64,000 bases of DNA from Ruminococcus sp. (GTDB lineage Bacteria; Bacillota; Clostridia; Oscillospirales; Ruminococcaceae), in contig JAIDUG010000050.1 of assembly GCA_029060305.1 (NCBI GenBank), forward strand, positions 1-64,000, written 5' to 3'. The notes under the pieces are model-generated. The model was not told the DNA's origin. It ran no database searches and worked only from the letters and a program-made list of their open reading frames with translations. Shown in pieces: positions 42,713 to 51,173 of the stretch; the first letter of the stretch is position 1, and the number at the start of each line of letters is the position of its first letter. Made by a program: the position numbers and the translations under genes.

Positions 42713-43600
42713 TTACAGTCCTGACAAATCAAAGTCCGGTACATACTGTTCGCCTACTGCCGACGATTGCTGTGTATAACCGTTTATTCCGAGATTTTCT
42801 GCATAACGCACAACGCTGTTGTATTCCATTTTTGTAAGACAACGTTTTATTTCGGAGTACTTTTCGTCTATAAAGTCAAAAGGCGTGTACTGATTCATTA
42901 TGCTTACAAGTACATCAGGAACGTTTTCCGCAATCCATTCCATTATTTTCATTGAATCGTGACGTTGAGACGGCAGAACAAGATGACGTATCAGAACGCC
43001 TTTAATAAGTCCGCCTTTTTCATTGAAGATATTTTTTCCTGTCTGTTTAGTCATTTCGATAACTGCACGGGAAGCATATTCAAAGTAGTCCGGAGCTTTT
43101 GAGTAACGTGCGGAGACTTCCGGCGAAAAGTATTTTATATCAGGCATATAAACATCAATATAACCTTTCAGCATTCTAATAGTTTCCGTGAGTTCGTAAC
43201 CGCCTGTATTATATATGACCGGAATTTCAAGTCTGTGTTTCACAACGTCGAGGGCTTTTATAATGTCAGGGACAAAGTGCGTAGGCGTTACAAGTTCAAT
43301 GTTGTCTGCCCCTTTATCCCGCAACTTCAGAAACACTTCCGCAAGCTGTCGGTAAGTAAGTGCTTTTCCGAAAAACTCATTACTTATCTTGTTGTTCTGA
43401 CAGTAACAACAGTGCAGATTACAGCCTGAAAAAAATACAGTACCTGCTCCGTTGCGATAGGATATACAAGGTTCTTCCCACTGGTGAAGCGTTGCCTTTG
43501 CGGACAGTATTTCCGCACCTGCTCCGCAGAATCCTTTTTTTTCGTGACGGTTTATTCCACAACGTCGGGGGCATAAATTGCAGTTTTCGTAAATATTCAT
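42713..43600 (-). CDS. Radical SAM protein, PflA-like family
   Basis: A 295-residue radical SAM enzyme with the cluster motif SGCNLHCCYCQN (CxxxCxxC) and an N-terminal Cys set (NCNLCPRRCG, FCGAG) that may hold another cluster. It resembles the uncharacterised group of pyruvate formate-lyase-activase-like proteins found singly in anaerobes (COG1313 type). No glycyl radical enzyme lies nearby, so the target is unknown. The start ATG 43600 follows CAGGAGTGA. It is 48 bases upstream of the lipase gene on the same strand. Confidence 0.87.
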   Translation of the reverse strand: MNIYENCNLCPRRCGINRHEKKGFCGAGAEILSAKATLHQWEEPCISYRNGAGTVFFSGCNLHCCYCQNNKISNEFFGKALTYRQLAEVFLKLRDKGADNIELVTPTHFVPDIIKALDVVKHRLEIPVIYNTGGYELTETIRMLKGYIDVYMPDIKYFSPEVSARYSKAPDYFEYASRAVIEMTKQTGKNIFNEKGGLIKGVLIRHLVLPSQRHDSMKIMEWIAENVPDVLVSIMNQYTPFDFIDEKYSEIKRCLTKMEYNSVVRYAENLGINGYTQQSSAVGEQYVPDFDLSGL

Positions 43601-43738
43601 AAAAATCACTCCTGTTAATGATTATACCATATCAGACAGATTTTATCAATATTAAATTTTTCGGAAAATTCATAATTTTAACACTCCACACACAAAAAAA
43701 TATATTATTATAGTAAAAAAATAGAAACGGAGGAAATT

Positions 43739-44212
43739 ATGAAAAAGAAAAAATATATAATTATTCCGTTGATTTTTGTAGCCTTTGTGGTGGGACTTCT
43801 GATACTCGATTCAATCCATATGCATTCGTCTTTTTCAAGAAACTGGAATACTATATCAGAACAATTTGAAATTGTAAACGATTACGCAATGACAAAATTT
43901 CCGGCTGAAAGAAATTATATTCAGCTTTCTGACCTTGACGACACCAACGACGATAATATAAATAATGCTATGTCGGCTGTACGTGAGTATTTAAACAAGT
44001 ATTTTGATAATGGAAGTTATATTCAGATTTCCGATAGAGGCGATTATTTAGAATATACCTGTATGGAACGTTACCAATATATTTTAATACATATAAAGGA
44101 TAACAAAAAACAATCTCTTAAATTCAGTAAAAAATTTGATTTCTTCATAAACAAATATACAATAGACAAGTTAGGCAACGGCTGGTATTTAGTGTTTCAG
44201 CACCATATATAA
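43739..44212 (+). CDS. Hypothetical exported/membrane-anchored protein
   Basis: Not recognised. The 157 residues have a basic start and one N-terminal membrane helix (IIIPLIFVAFVVGLLILD, 7-24), then a soluble extracellular domain rich in Asp, Asn and Tyr. There is no Cys lipobox. The domain has the look of a small alpha/beta protein (IQISDRGDYLEYTC, LGNGWYLVFQHH). GGAGGAAATT precedes the ATG. Monocistronic, facing the bce operon with a shared bidirectional terminator. Confidence 0.75.
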   Translation: MKKKKYIIIPLIFVAFVVGLLILDSIHMHSSFSRNWNTISEQFEIVNDYAMTKFPAERNYIQLSDLDDTNDDNINNAMSAVREYLNKYFDNGSYIQISDRGDYLEYTCMERYQYILIHIKDNKKQSLKFSKKFDFFINKYTIDKLGNGWYLVFQHHI

Positions 44213-44216
44213 AAAG

Positions 44217-44251
44217 ATAGTACCCGAAAAATTTTCAGGTACTATGTTTTT
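44217..44251. terminator. Bidirectional terminator between 43739 gene and bceB
   Basis: ATAGTACC (44217-44224) pairs with GGTACTAT (44238-44245); T runs follow on both strands. Confidence 0.88.
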
Positions 44252-46312
44252 TTACTGCTTATGACTTTTTATTATGGACTTACTGCAAAGGTAAGTGATA
44301 AGGAAGTATCCGCCGTAAATCAGCAGTATCATTATTGAAGTAAATCCGATAGATTCAGCAAGTTTTTCCGTACCGAAAGTTTCGAGGATAAACGCTGAGA
44401 ACTTCATACCGAATACCGAGTGTACGCAGGCGAGAAGAAGCGGAAGGAGGAAAAATATACCTGTCTGTCTGAACAGTGACTTTGATATATCGCTTTCTTC
44501 TGCACCTATTTTGCGTAACATCTCATATCTTGAAATGCTGTCCACGCTTTCGGAGAGTTGTTTCAAAGCGAGTATGGCAGCACATGAAATAAGGAAGATA
44601 AGTCCGATATACAGACCTATGAATGTAACCATAGCACCCAGTCCGACAGTAGCCTCTGCAATGTCAATTCTTGTATTAATGCCATACATATAGCCAATGT
44701 TTCTGTCATTTCTGTCTGATGTATATTCTTTGAAGAAATCGTTATATTTATTGTTTATTTTATCTTCAATTATTTGTTTATCTTCTTTTGTTTCTGCATT
44801 GTAGTTGCCTATGAGGAAATCTAAACTTGCGTAATTTTCGTCAACCACATAATCTGGTACTACATAAAATCCGATATTAACATGTTGTGACGATATATCT
44901 ATAAAACCGTCCTGACATTCGTCATATTTTGAAGTAAGAGTATGTCCGAAAATTGTTATTGTCTTGTCTGTTTTCAATGCTTCATCACGAATTGCCTTGA
45001 TACTCTTGAAATCGCAAATTATAGCAAATTCGTTATCATTGAGTGTAAGTTCATCTCTTCCGTAAAGTCGTCTGATTGCGTTGTAGTCGCTGAGTTTAAC
45101 AATATCTTCAGGATTCTCATATTCCATGTATTGATATTGTTTCTTAACTTCTTCAAGTTTACTTCCGAGAGCGTCGGCAAAAGTAAAGCTATCGGAGCTG
45201 TAAGGGTGGAAATGTACATACTCACTTAAATCTTCCTCAAAATCGTAACCAAATTCCTTAGCTTTTTCCACAAAATCTACATATTTATTAATATCTGTCT
45301 GATTATCGTATTCAGTAAATTGTATTTCCAAATCAGCAGGACACATTTTTTTTAAGTTTGCGTTCATGGAGTTTCTTATTGAAAACGCTGACGACAATGT
45401 ACAGATAGTCACGAAAAGCATAAGGCATATAACGGTCATTGAAGCAACTGTAGTATTGATTTTACTGCTTATCTGTCGGAATGTGAAACTGTTGAGATTT
45501 TTGTAGTAAGTCTTTTTCATTGACATTACAACCCTTAACATCATTCCTGATACAGACCAGAATATAAGGAACGTTGAAACTGCACCTATTGCTATAAGTT
45601 TGACGAGTTTTTCGGTACTCATGTCATTTGTTTTCCAGCCTGCTGTATAGTACGCATATCCTAAAGCACACGCTGATATTATAAACACGATTACACAAAG
45701 TACGGGATTCTTGAGTTTGAGTTTTTCCGACTTCTTGCCTGACTGCAAAAGGTTTATCAGTTTGCACTTGCTTATCATAAAGCTGTTGAAAAACATCACA
45801 ACAAGATACATTATACCGAAATATATTGCAGTTTTAATAATTGCGTCGGTTGATACCATGAAAGTGTATTCTGTCATATCAGCTTCAAAGAGGTTGGCAA
45901 CAACCGTACTCATAAGTTGTGAAAGTCCGATTCCGATAAGCAGACCCACTCCGAGAGAGCCAAGTCCGATAATTATTGTTTCTATAAGAAGTATTGCCGA
46001 AATTTTACTTTTTCCCATACCTAATATCAGGTACAACGCAAACTCTTTATTACGGCGTTTCATAAGAAACCGGCTTGCGTATACAATAAGCAAACCCAGT
46101 ACGAAAGAAACAAATACACTTATACCGTCTAACATACTTGTGAGCAGGTCTATAATGTCTCTTGTATTGCTTGATACCTGTAAAAAAATTGTCTGTTCAC
46201 TTATGGCGTTGAATACATAGAATACCGAAACGCCTATAATCAGTGTAAAAAAGTATATAGCGTAGTCACGCAGACTTTTGCGGATATTGCTGACGGAGAG
46301 TTTAAAGAGCAT
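44252..46312 (-). CDS. BceB-type ABC transporter permease
   Basis: The membrane subunit of a peptide-antibiotic sensing and detoxifying ABC transporter. The 686 residues have ten membrane helices; a large extracellular domain (about 315-540) between helices 7 and 8 is the hallmark of BceB/VraG-type permeases and senses lipid II-cycle antibiotics such as bacitracin. FtsX-like segments occur at both ends. It overlaps the ATPase gene by 11 bases. With the adjacent two-component system it should form a BceABRS module. Confidence 0.92.
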   Translation of the reverse strand: MLFKLSVSNIRKSLRDYAIYFFTLIIGVSVFYVFNAISEQTIFLQVSSNTRDIIDLLTSMLDGISVFVSFVLGLLIVYASRFLMKRRNKEFALYLILGMGKSKISAILLIETIIIGLGSLGVGLLIGIGLSQLMSTVVANLFEADMTEYTFMVSTDAIIKTAIYFGIMYLVVMFFNSFMISKCKLINLLQSGKKSEKLKLKNPVLCVIVFIISACALGYAYYTAGWKTNDMSTEKLVKLIAIGAVSTFLIFWSVSGMMLRVVMSMKKTYYKNLNSFTFRQISSKINTTVASMTVICLMLFVTICTLSSAFSIRNSMNANLKKMCPADLEIQFTEYDNQTDINKYVDFVEKAKEFGYDFEEDLSEYVHFHPYSSDSFTFADALGSKLEEVKKQYQYMEYENPEDIVKLSDYNAIRRLYGRDELTLNDNEFAIICDFKSIKAIRDEALKTDKTITIFGHTLTSKYDECQDGFIDISSQHVNIGFYVVPDYVVDENYASLDFLIGNYNAETKEDKQIIEDKINNKYNDFFKEYTSDRNDRNIGYMYGINTRIDIAEATVGLGAMVTFIGLYIGLIFLISCAAILALKQLSESVDSISRYEMLRKIGAEESDISKSLFRQTGIFFLLPLLLACVHSVFGMKFSAFILETFGTEKLAESIGFTSIMILLIYGGYFLITYLCSKSIIKSHKQ

Positions 46313-47066
46313 CGTTTACGTCACCTCCCAGCAATGTAACAACGTCTATTATTTTATCAAAAAACTGTTTTCGATTATCAGCACCACGGCTTATTTCGTG
46401 GAAAACTTTTCCGTCCTTTATGAAAAGTACACGTGAGGCGTAGCTTGCGGTGAAACTGTCGTGTGTAACCATCATTATAGTAGCCTCGTGTTCGTAATTG
46501 AGGTAGTTGAAACGCTCCAGTAACATTTTAGCGGACTTTGAATCCAATGCTCCTGTAGGTTCGTCGGCAAGAATGAGTTTCGGATTTGTTACTATCGCAC
46601 GGGCGGAAGCTATTCGCTGTTTCTGACCGCCTGACATCTGATACGGATATTTCTGCAATACTCCAATAATATCAAGCTGTCTTGCAACGTTTTTTACAGC
46701 CTTGTCGATTTCAGCAGGATTTACTTTCTGTATGGAAAGTGAAAGTGCGATATTTTCGTAAGCTGTCAGCGTATCAAGCAGGTTGAAGTCCTGAAAGATA
46801 AAGCCGAGTTTTTCACGGCGAAACTGATTTAACTGTTTGCCTTTGAGAGTTGTAATGTCGATGTTTTCAAGATAAATGTGACCTGATGTAACTCTGTCGA
46901 TTGTTGAGATACAGTTTAACAGTGTAGTCTTTCCGCTTCCTGACGCTCCCATTATTGCGACAAATTCACCTTTACTTACAGTAAATGAAATGTCGTCGAT
47001 AGCTTTTGTAAGGCTTGACTTACTGCCATAGTATTTTTCGATTTGCTGTATTCTTAATAATTCCAT
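46302..47066 (-). CDS. BceA-type ABC transporter ATPase
   Basis: ATP-binding subunit (254 residues) of the Bce transporter: Walker A GASGSGKTTLLN, Q-loop FIFQDFNLLDTL, signature MSGGQKQRIASARAI, Walker B LILADEPTGALD, and H-loop VTHDS, all intact. ATG follows AAGGAGGTCACACAA. It is transcribed with bceB from its own promoter region between bceS and bceA, which holds a BceR-type operator. Confidence 0.94.
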   Translation of the reverse strand: MELLRIQQIEKYYGSKSSLTKAIDDISFTVSKGEFVAIMGASGSGKTTLLNCISTIDRVTSGHIYLENIDITTLKGKQLNQFRREKLGFIFQDFNLLDTLTAYENIALSLSIQKVNPAEIDKAVKNVARQLDIIGVLQKYPYQMSGGQKQRIASARAIVTNPKLILADEPTGALDSKSAKMLLERFNYLNYEHEATIMMVTHDSFTASYASRVLFIKDGKVFHEISRGADNRKQFFDKIIDVVTLLGGDVNDAL

Positions 47067-47096
47067 TTGTGTGACCTCCTTGTTTTTGATAACTTA

Positions 47097-47159
47097 ATTA
47101 TACAGCAAAATTTTTTGTTTGTCGTCAGTCCAATGTTACGGAATATTACAATTCTGTAA
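47097..47159 (-). promoter_or_regulatory. bceAB promoter with BceR-type operator
   Basis: TTACA (47146-47150), ATTC, TGTAA (47155-47159) matches the BceR-family site TNACA-N4-TGTAA and is palindromic. Downstream on the minus strand TATAAT (47102-47097) is a good -10 while the -35 region (about 47125-47120) is poor, as expected for an activated promoter. The operator centre lies about 60 bases before the likely start. It begins only two bases from the bceS stop. Confidence 0.8.
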
Positions 47160-47161
47160 TG

Positions 47162-48175
47162 TTACTGCATTTTCATGAAATCGTTTTTTCCGAAAGATAT
47201 TGATATTTCCGTGAAATCGTCAGGTACTGAAACCGCTTTCACTTCGTGACCTAAACTGTCGCAAAGATTTTTTATAATGTAAAGTCCCATTCCTGTTGAT
47301 TTTGAACGTGTGCGACCGTTAGAACCTGTATACGACTTTTCAAAGATATAAGGCATATCACTCAACGGAATACCTATGCCGTTGTCACGGATATGCAGAA
47401 TTGTCTTTTCGTTGGAATCAGTTGCATATATAAATATTTCAGGTTCACGGTCTGCCGAAAAATATTTCATACTGTTTGCGATAATCTGTCCGATAATATA
47501 TTCTAACCATTTGCTGTCCGTCATAACTTTTATATCAAGGTTTTCCGTTCTGAGAATGACGTTTCTTGCCTGCAACTCCTCACGGTTTTTTATAGCTGTG
47601 TTTGCAAACGCCCTTTTCAACGATACTTCTTTTATAAGGTAATCCTTGCGGACGTTTTCGCTCCTTACATAATACATAACGTTTTCTATATAGTCGTCAA
47701 TACGTCTGAGCTGTTCATTGTACTTTCCGTCAATATCGGGGTTGTTGTGACACATCAGTAAAAGACTTGCAACAGGCAGTTTTATTTCGTGTACCCATAA
47801 TTCAATATATTCCTGAAATTCTTCCGAACTTTTACGATATTCCGCAACGTTATCACACATTGACTTGTTAGTTTCGCAGAGAATATCATAGAAAATCTGC
47901 CCTTCATAGAAGTCAGGAGATTCAGTCATTGCGGACAGCAGATATTTTTTTTCAAGATTTTCAGTGTTTGTCATAAGGTCTGTATAGAATTTTTTCCGCC
48001 GGAAGTATTCTATTAAAATCTTGCTTGTTTCTGCAATAAAGTATATAAACCCTATTATAAATATCTGTCCTGCTTTTATGTGAAATACTGCCAAAAAGTC
48101 CCATATTATAAGCCACGTCACTATTGTTATGATAATTGAGATTATTTTGTCTGAGAGGAATCTTCCGAACTTCAT
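47162..48175 (-). CDS. BceS-like intramembrane-sensing histidine kinase
   Basis: A 337-residue kinase with two N-terminal membrane helices separated by only a few residues and no extracellular sensor, typical of kinases that read the state of their ABC transporter. The dimerisation/phosphoacceptor site is WVHEIKLPVA (His129); ATP-binding boxes are NSMKYF (N), DNGIGIP (G1) and STGMGLYI (G2). Overlaps the regulator gene by four bases. Confidence 0.93.
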   Translation of the reverse strand: MKFGRFLSDKIISIIITIVTWLIIWDFLAVFHIKAGQIFIIGFIYFIAETSKILIEYFRRKKFYTDLMTNTENLEKKYLLSAMTESPDFYEGQIFYDILCETNKSMCDNVAEYRKSSEEFQEYIELWVHEIKLPVASLLLMCHNNPDIDGKYNEQLRRIDDYIENVMYYVRSENVRKDYLIKEVSLKRAFANTAIKNREELQARNVILRTENLDIKVMTDSKWLEYIIGQIIANSMKYFSADREPEIFIYATDSNEKTILHIRDNGIGIPLSDMPYIFEKSYTGSNGRTRSKSTGMGLYIIKNLCDSLGHEVKAVSVPDDFTEISISFGKNDFMKMQ

Positions 48176-48834
48176 ATTAATATATACCCCTGTTTCTTGC
48201 GAGTTTCTATTGCGTTTTCGTAACCGAAATCCGCAAGTTTATTTCTGAGACGGCTTATATTTACTGTTAATGCGTTGTCGTTGATATATTCTTCATTGTC
48301 CCATAAAGTCGTCATAAGGTCGTTGCGTGAGACTATCTGTCCCTGTCTGTCGAGCAATAACTGAAATATAATCATTTCGTTTTTAGTGAGAATAATTTCG
48401 TCTCTGCCGTCCGAAAGACTTCCCTTTGCAAGATTTATCTGTAAATTCCTGTATTTAGTTTTTATGTTGTCTTTTGAGACACGTTTCAGCACAGCGGAAA
48501 TCCTCAGTAAAAGTATAGTCGGATTGTAAGGTTTTGTGATATAGTCGTCAGCTCCGTAACTCATCGACAATACTTCGTCAGTTTCAGAAGTCCTGCTGGT
48601 GACCATTATAACAGGGGTATCGGTTTTTTGACGGATATTTCTGAGAAGCATTTCGCCGTTTACGAAAGGTATGTTTATATCAAGAAGTATCAAATCAGGT
48701 TTTGAATTTATGATACTGTTTTCAGCGTCCGAAAAATCAACAAGACATTCCGTTTCATAACCTGAGTTATTAAGAAGTTCAGCAAGTTCTTTACGGATTG
48801 ACCTGTCATCTTCCACAATGTATATTTTGTTCAT
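48172..48834 (-). CDS. BceR-like OmpR-family response regulator
   Basis: A 220-residue regulator: receiver domain with acidic pocket (VEDD), phosphoacceptor Asp52 (LILLDINIP), conserved Thr and Lys (MVTSRT, DYITKPY), and a C-terminal winged helix (NDNALTVNISRLRNKL). The expected target is the TTACA-N4-TGTAA site upstream of bceA. Transcribed with bceS from a perfect promoter (48861-48889). Confidence 0.94.
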   Translation of the reverse strand: MNKIYIVEDDRSIRKELAELLNNSGYETECLVDFSDAENSIINSKPDLILLDINIPFVNGEMLLRNIRQKTDTPVIMVTSRTSETDEVLSMSYGADDYITKPYNPTILLLRISAVLKRVSKDNIKTKYRNLQINLAKGSLSDGRDEIILTKNEMIIFQLLLDRQGQIVSRNDLMTTLWDNEEYINDNALTVNISRLRNKLADFGYENAIETRKKQGYILI

Positions 48835-48860
48835 AAAAAATCACTCTCCTTTTGAGCGAT

Positions 48861-48889
48861 ATTATAACACGTTATGAAAAGTTTGTCAA
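48861..48889 (-). promoter_or_regulatory. Consensus promoter of bceRS
   Basis: Minus-strand TTGACA (48889-48884), 17 bases, TATAAT (48866-48861). The strength suggests constitutive bceRS expression, with regulation placed on bceAB. Confidence 0.85.
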
Positions 48890-48931
48890 ATATCGTTTCA
48901 TTCGCATACTATAATTATGAGGTGATAATTT

Positions 48932-49141
48932 ATGATTATGTGTGCAAAAGTACTTGAAGTAAATAACGATAATCTTCTTGTACACGACAATTCAACGGAG
49001 CAGGACGTTGTTGTAAATACTTCTTGTACCTGTCGTTTCAACGTTGACGACCATGTGAAAATTATATATAATGGTGCAATGACAAACAGTCTTCCACCGC
49101 AGATAAGTTCACAAAAAATATGTAAGATAAATTGCAGATGA
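48932..49141 (+). CDS. Small hypothetical protein (69 aa)
   Basis: Not recognised by name. Reads as a small beta-barrel-like protein: AKVLEVNNDNLLVHDN, DVVVNTSCTCRF, DDHVKIIYNGAM. The pattern of a strand-rich domain that begins with a value/ligand-like repeat resembles short OB-fold or DUF3221-like proteins of Firmicutes. ATG 48932 follows GAGGTGATAATTT. It has TATAAT at 48910-48915 and its own terminator, and diverges from bceR. Confidence 0.75.
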   Translation: MIMCAKVLEVNNDNLLVHDNSTEQDVVVNTSCTCRFNVDDHVKIIYNGAMTNSLPPQISSQKICKINCR

Positions 49142-49148
49142 CATTCCA

Positions 49149-49177
49149 AAACCGGACATAATAGTCCGGTTTTTTTA
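49149..49177 (+). terminator. Terminator after the 69-aa protein gene
   Basis: AAACCGGAC (49149-49157) and GTCCGGTTT (49164-49172), then a T run. Confidence 0.9.
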
Positions 49178-49222
49178 TTAATAAACTTCACAAAATAAAT
49201 TTCAGAAAAATTAAAAAAGTAT

Positions 49223-49251
49223 TTGACAAACGGAATTTTTTGTGATATACT
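49223..49251 (+). promoter_or_regulatory. Consensus promoter of the aldolase-family gene
   Basis: TTGACA (49223-49228), 17 bases, TATACT (49246-49251) with TGA before it. A leader of about 80 bases precedes the start codon. Confidence 0.82.
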
Positions 49252-49337
49252 ATATAAGTACGTTTGAGAAATTTATATATCACTTTAAAGCGTTACAGCA
49301 TAAAGCGGTAAATTATATTGAAAGGATTGTTTTTTTC

Positions 49338-50312
49338 ATGAAGGAAATCTCAAAATTAATGGATTACAGACCTGACATCAAAGTCATTGACGCAACCCTC
49401 AGAGACGGCGGTCTTGTAAACGAGTTCCGTTTCAGTGACGAGTTTGTCAAGAATCTCTACAACGCTAACCTCAGGGCAGGCGTTGACTATATGGAATTCG
49501 GATACAAGGCAGACCGTGAAATGTTTGACGAAACAAAATTCGGTCCTTGCAAGTTCTGCGACGACGAGTACATCAGGTCTATTGTAGGCGAAAACAATAC
49601 AGACCTTAAAATTGCCGTTATGGCAGACGTAGGACGTTGCAACTACAAGCAGGACATTCACGACCGTTCTGAAAGTCCTATCGACCTTATCCGTGTGGCA
49701 ACATACATTCATCAGATACCGACAGCCGTTGATATGATTGAAAACGCCAAAAGCAAGGGTTATGAGGTAAGCTGTAATATTATGGCTATTTCCAATTCTC
49801 AGGAGGGCGATATTAAAGCCGCTCTGGATATTCTCGGTAAGTCACCGGTTGACGTTTTCTATATAGTCGACAGTTTCGGCTCACTCTATCCGGAACAGAT
49901 TGCAAGAATTGCTGATATGTACTGCAATATGGCTGAGAAGTACGGAAAAAAAGTCGGAATACACGCACACAATAATCAGCAGTTAGCTTTTGCGAATACT
50001 ATTGAGGCAGTCGGTGACGGTGTTGACTGGCTTGACGCTACTTACTCCGAAATGGGCAGAGGTGCTGGCAACTGTGCTATGGAATTACTTCTCGGATTCC
50101 TCAAAAACCCGAAATATAACGTTTATCCTGTAATGCAGTTCATCGAACAGCATATGACTAAACTCCGTGAAAACGGCGTTGTATGGGGTTACGATTTACA
50201 GTATATGATGACGGGTCTCCTCAATCAGCACCCCAGAACAGCTATCCAGTTCACTAACGAAAAACGTAAGGATTACGCTGAATTTTACAAGGAAATACTT
50301 TCACAGGAATAA
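49338..50312 (+). CDS. HMGL-like aldolase/DRE-TIM metallolyase family protein
   Basis: A 324-residue TIM-barrel protein of the DRE-TIM family: VIDATLRDGGLVN gives the metal Asp and Arg, and VGIHAHNNQQLAFANT the two metal His. It most resembles 4-hydroxy-2-oxovalerate aldolase-type proteins, but the companion acylating dehydrogenase is absent, so the substrate is unknown. Many gut bacteria carry this stand-alone version. The start ATG 49338 follows GAAAGGA; in-frame upstream codons fall within the promoter. Confidence 0.88.
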   Translation: MKEISKLMDYRPDIKVIDATLRDGGLVNEFRFSDEFVKNLYNANLRAGVDYMEFGYKADREMFDETKFGPCKFCDDEYIRSIVGENNTDLKIAVMADVGRCNYKQDIHDRSESPIDLIRVATYIHQIPTAVDMIENAKSKGYEVSCNIMAISNSQEGDIKAALDILGKSPVDVFYIVDSFGSLYPEQIARIADMYCNMAEKYGKKVGIHAHNNQQLAFANTIEAVGDGVDWLDATYSEMGRGAGNCAMELLLGFLKNPKYNVYPVMQFIEQHMTKLRENGVVWGYDLQYMMTGLLNQHPRTAIQFTNEKRKDYAEFYKEILSQE

Positions 50313-50321
50313 TATGTTTTT

Positions 50322-50639
50322 ATGATAATAAGGTTTCGAGAGGGCTATAAAAAGCATCTACAGAGAAGAATCAAAGAAAGACGTTTCAGAAAAACAATCA
50401 AACACGAGTATCACTATATAAAAAGAATAAACGGTGATTTTCCTGCCTGTACTTTTAACGGATATGTTGTAGACGACAGTGGAATTATCAGACAGGTAAA
50501 CAAATACAGCAAACGTTACTGGTTTAAAAATCCCAGATATTACAGACGTGTTCGCCGACGTTATTTTAATAAAGATGTCGGAGATGTTGATATGACCAGT
50601 TTCGGAAGAAATTATAAAAAGGTTTCAAGAAAATCCTAA
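50322..50639 (+). CDS. Small highly basic hypothetical protein
   Basis: Not recognised. The 105 residues are very rich in Arg, Lys and Tyr (YKKHLQRRIKERRFRK, YYRRVRRRYF), so nucleic-acid binding is plausible. A central segment, FNGYVVDDSGIIRQV, looks like a short beta unit. It follows the aldolase-family gene by nine bases with only a weak ribosome site, and precedes another small unknown, so the three may be one transcript. Confidence 0.65.
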   Translation: MIIRFREGYKKHLQRRIKERRFRKTIKHEYHYIKRINGDFPACTFNGYVVDDSGIIRQVNKYSKRYWFKNPRYYRRVRRRYFNKDVGDVDMTSFGRNYKKVSRKS

Positions 50640-50664
50640 TACTCTTTTAAGGTGGTAATTTGAT

Positions 50665-50991
50665 ATGTGGTTTAGAATTGCAGTCAATGAAAAACCGGAA
50701 AATGTAGTTTTTCTTATACAAAACCGGTATAATATTATAAGGCGTTCTGCAAAAACTTATTATATGTCGGGGAATATATTTGAAGTATATCGTAATGAAG
50801 ACTATGATAATTTTCTTGCGGAGAATGAGGACGGCTGGCTTTATTACAATACACATATGGATTTTTTCCCGATTGACGATAAAATCACTGTTTCACAGGA
50901 AATTGAAATTGCTGAAAATATTAAACATTTTTTGGATAGTTGTTCTTTGAAGTCCGAAATCATATTTGAATCCGACGAATATATAACATGA
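50665..50991 (+). CDS. Hypothetical protein (108 aa)
   Basis: Not recognised. A soluble alpha/beta-looking protein with N-terminal WFRIAVNEKPENVVFLIQNR and an acidic C-terminal half (VSQEIEIAENIKHFLDSC). AAGGTGGTAATTTGAT precedes the ATG. Size, acidity and lone placement recall the small immunity-like proteins at 1036-2073, without a defining motif. Followed by a strong terminator. Confidence 0.7.
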   Translation: MWFRIAVNEKPENVVFLIQNRYNIIRRSAKTYYMSGNIFEVYRNEDYDNFLAENEDGWLYYNTHMDFFPIDDKITVSQEIEIAENIKHFLDSCSLKSEIIFESDEYIT

Positions 50992-51005
50992 AGAATATTT
51001 TGAAT

Positions 51006-51038
51006 AACTCCGGAAGATTTAGTCTTCCGGAGTTTTTT
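51006..51038 (+). terminator. Terminator after 50991
   Basis: A 12-bp perfect stem AACTCCGGAAGA/TCTTCCGGAGTT (51006-51017/51023-51034) and a T run. Confidence 0.92.
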
Positions 51039-51173
51039 ATGTCTGTTTTTTTATGGAAAATGTCTCTGTTTAGAAGTGCAAAAATCGTGGTAGCAATGAT
51101 ATAATATAACCATAGTAAAGGAAAAAAACAAACCACAAAAAATATATAAAGAATTTCTTTAGGAGGAAATATT

